Positions 60,982 through 61,031 of a DNA stretch of 61,031 bases are shown here, in pieces (position 1 is the first letter of the stretch; the number at the start of each line of letters is the position of its first letter). The position numbers were made by a program, and so were the translations under genes. A model generated the notes under the pieces. That model was not told the DNA's origin. It was given only the letters and a program-made list of their open reading frames with translations, and made no database searches. The stretch comes from Candidatus Poribacteria bacterium (GTDB lineage Bacteria; Poribacteria; WGA-4E; WGA-3G), in NCBI GenBank assembly GCA_028821605.1, contig JAPPFM010000019.1:1-61031 (forward strand), read 5' to 3'.

Positions 60982-61031
<50 letters not shown>

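Overview
The window looks like a chromosomal stretch from an uncultured Gram-negative bacterium. It has a complete LPS-export block (lpxL-like acyltransferase, lptC, lptA, lptB) followed by rpoN and hpf, the gene order familiar from Proteobacteria. It also carries Gfo/Idh dehydrogenase, phytanoyl-CoA dioxygenase, DUF6784/6785 membrane protein, cohesin/dockerin and leucine-rich-repeat genes, and many short inverted-repeat elements. That mix is typical of Candidatus Poribacteria or a close relative. The assignment is inference from gene content; no rRNA is present. The only RNA gene of the translation machinery is a tRNA-Arg(CCG) cut by the right edge.

Layout. 0-1.2 kb: toxin-antitoxin genes (HicB-like; DUF433/DUF5615 pair). 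1.4-13.5 kb: metabolic and translation genes (Gfo/Idh oxidoreductase, an orphan PotA-like ATPase, gatB, aldo/keto reductase, a TPR lytic transglycosylase, nadB, a hotdog thioesterase, valS). 13.65-14.9 kb: an IsrB-type (HNH-less IscB relative) mobile element with an upstream omega-RNA-like region. 15-20.8 kb: the lpx/lpt/rpoN/hpf operon, with related palindromes in several gaps. 21-32 kb: a MATE transporter, a protein-less copy of the IsrB omega-RNA region, a S41 protease, a DUF6784/6785 membrane protein, a nucleotidyltransferase, a second orphan ABC ATPase, a M28 peptidase and an orphan PhoB-type response regulator. 32-38.6 kb: a small sigma-region-4-like protein with two tiny Shine-Dalgarno-led ORFs upstream, a second nucleotidyltransferase, a 14-repeat WD40 protein, a GNAT, rsgA and infA. 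38.8-40.6 kb: phytanoyl-CoA dioxygenase and a DMT transporter.

40.9-54.1 kb is the most unusual part. All genes are on the minus strand: an ECF sigma factor fused through a membrane helix to a glycoside-hydrolase-like ectodomain; a 1723-residue exported protein combining two c-type heme sites, two leucine-rich-repeat blocks, a cohesin, a dockerin and a C-terminal sorting-like domain; a LRR protein with the same glycoside-hydrolase-like domain as the sigma factor plus a dockerin; and five small membrane or lipoprotein genes. I infer a surface assembly with its own membrane-tethered transcription factor. 54.5-60.9 kb holds a PIN toxin-like protein next to a 1139-residue protein of unknown function, a two-repeat small protein and two envelope-type unknowns.

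The DNA between genes is rich in repeats: a TTATCGGTTTTCAGTTAAGAGG palindrome family (one copy lies inside the nadB reading frame), two MITE-like families with clear terminal inverted repeats, and a conserved 28-bp motif found four times between 33 and 38.7 kb.
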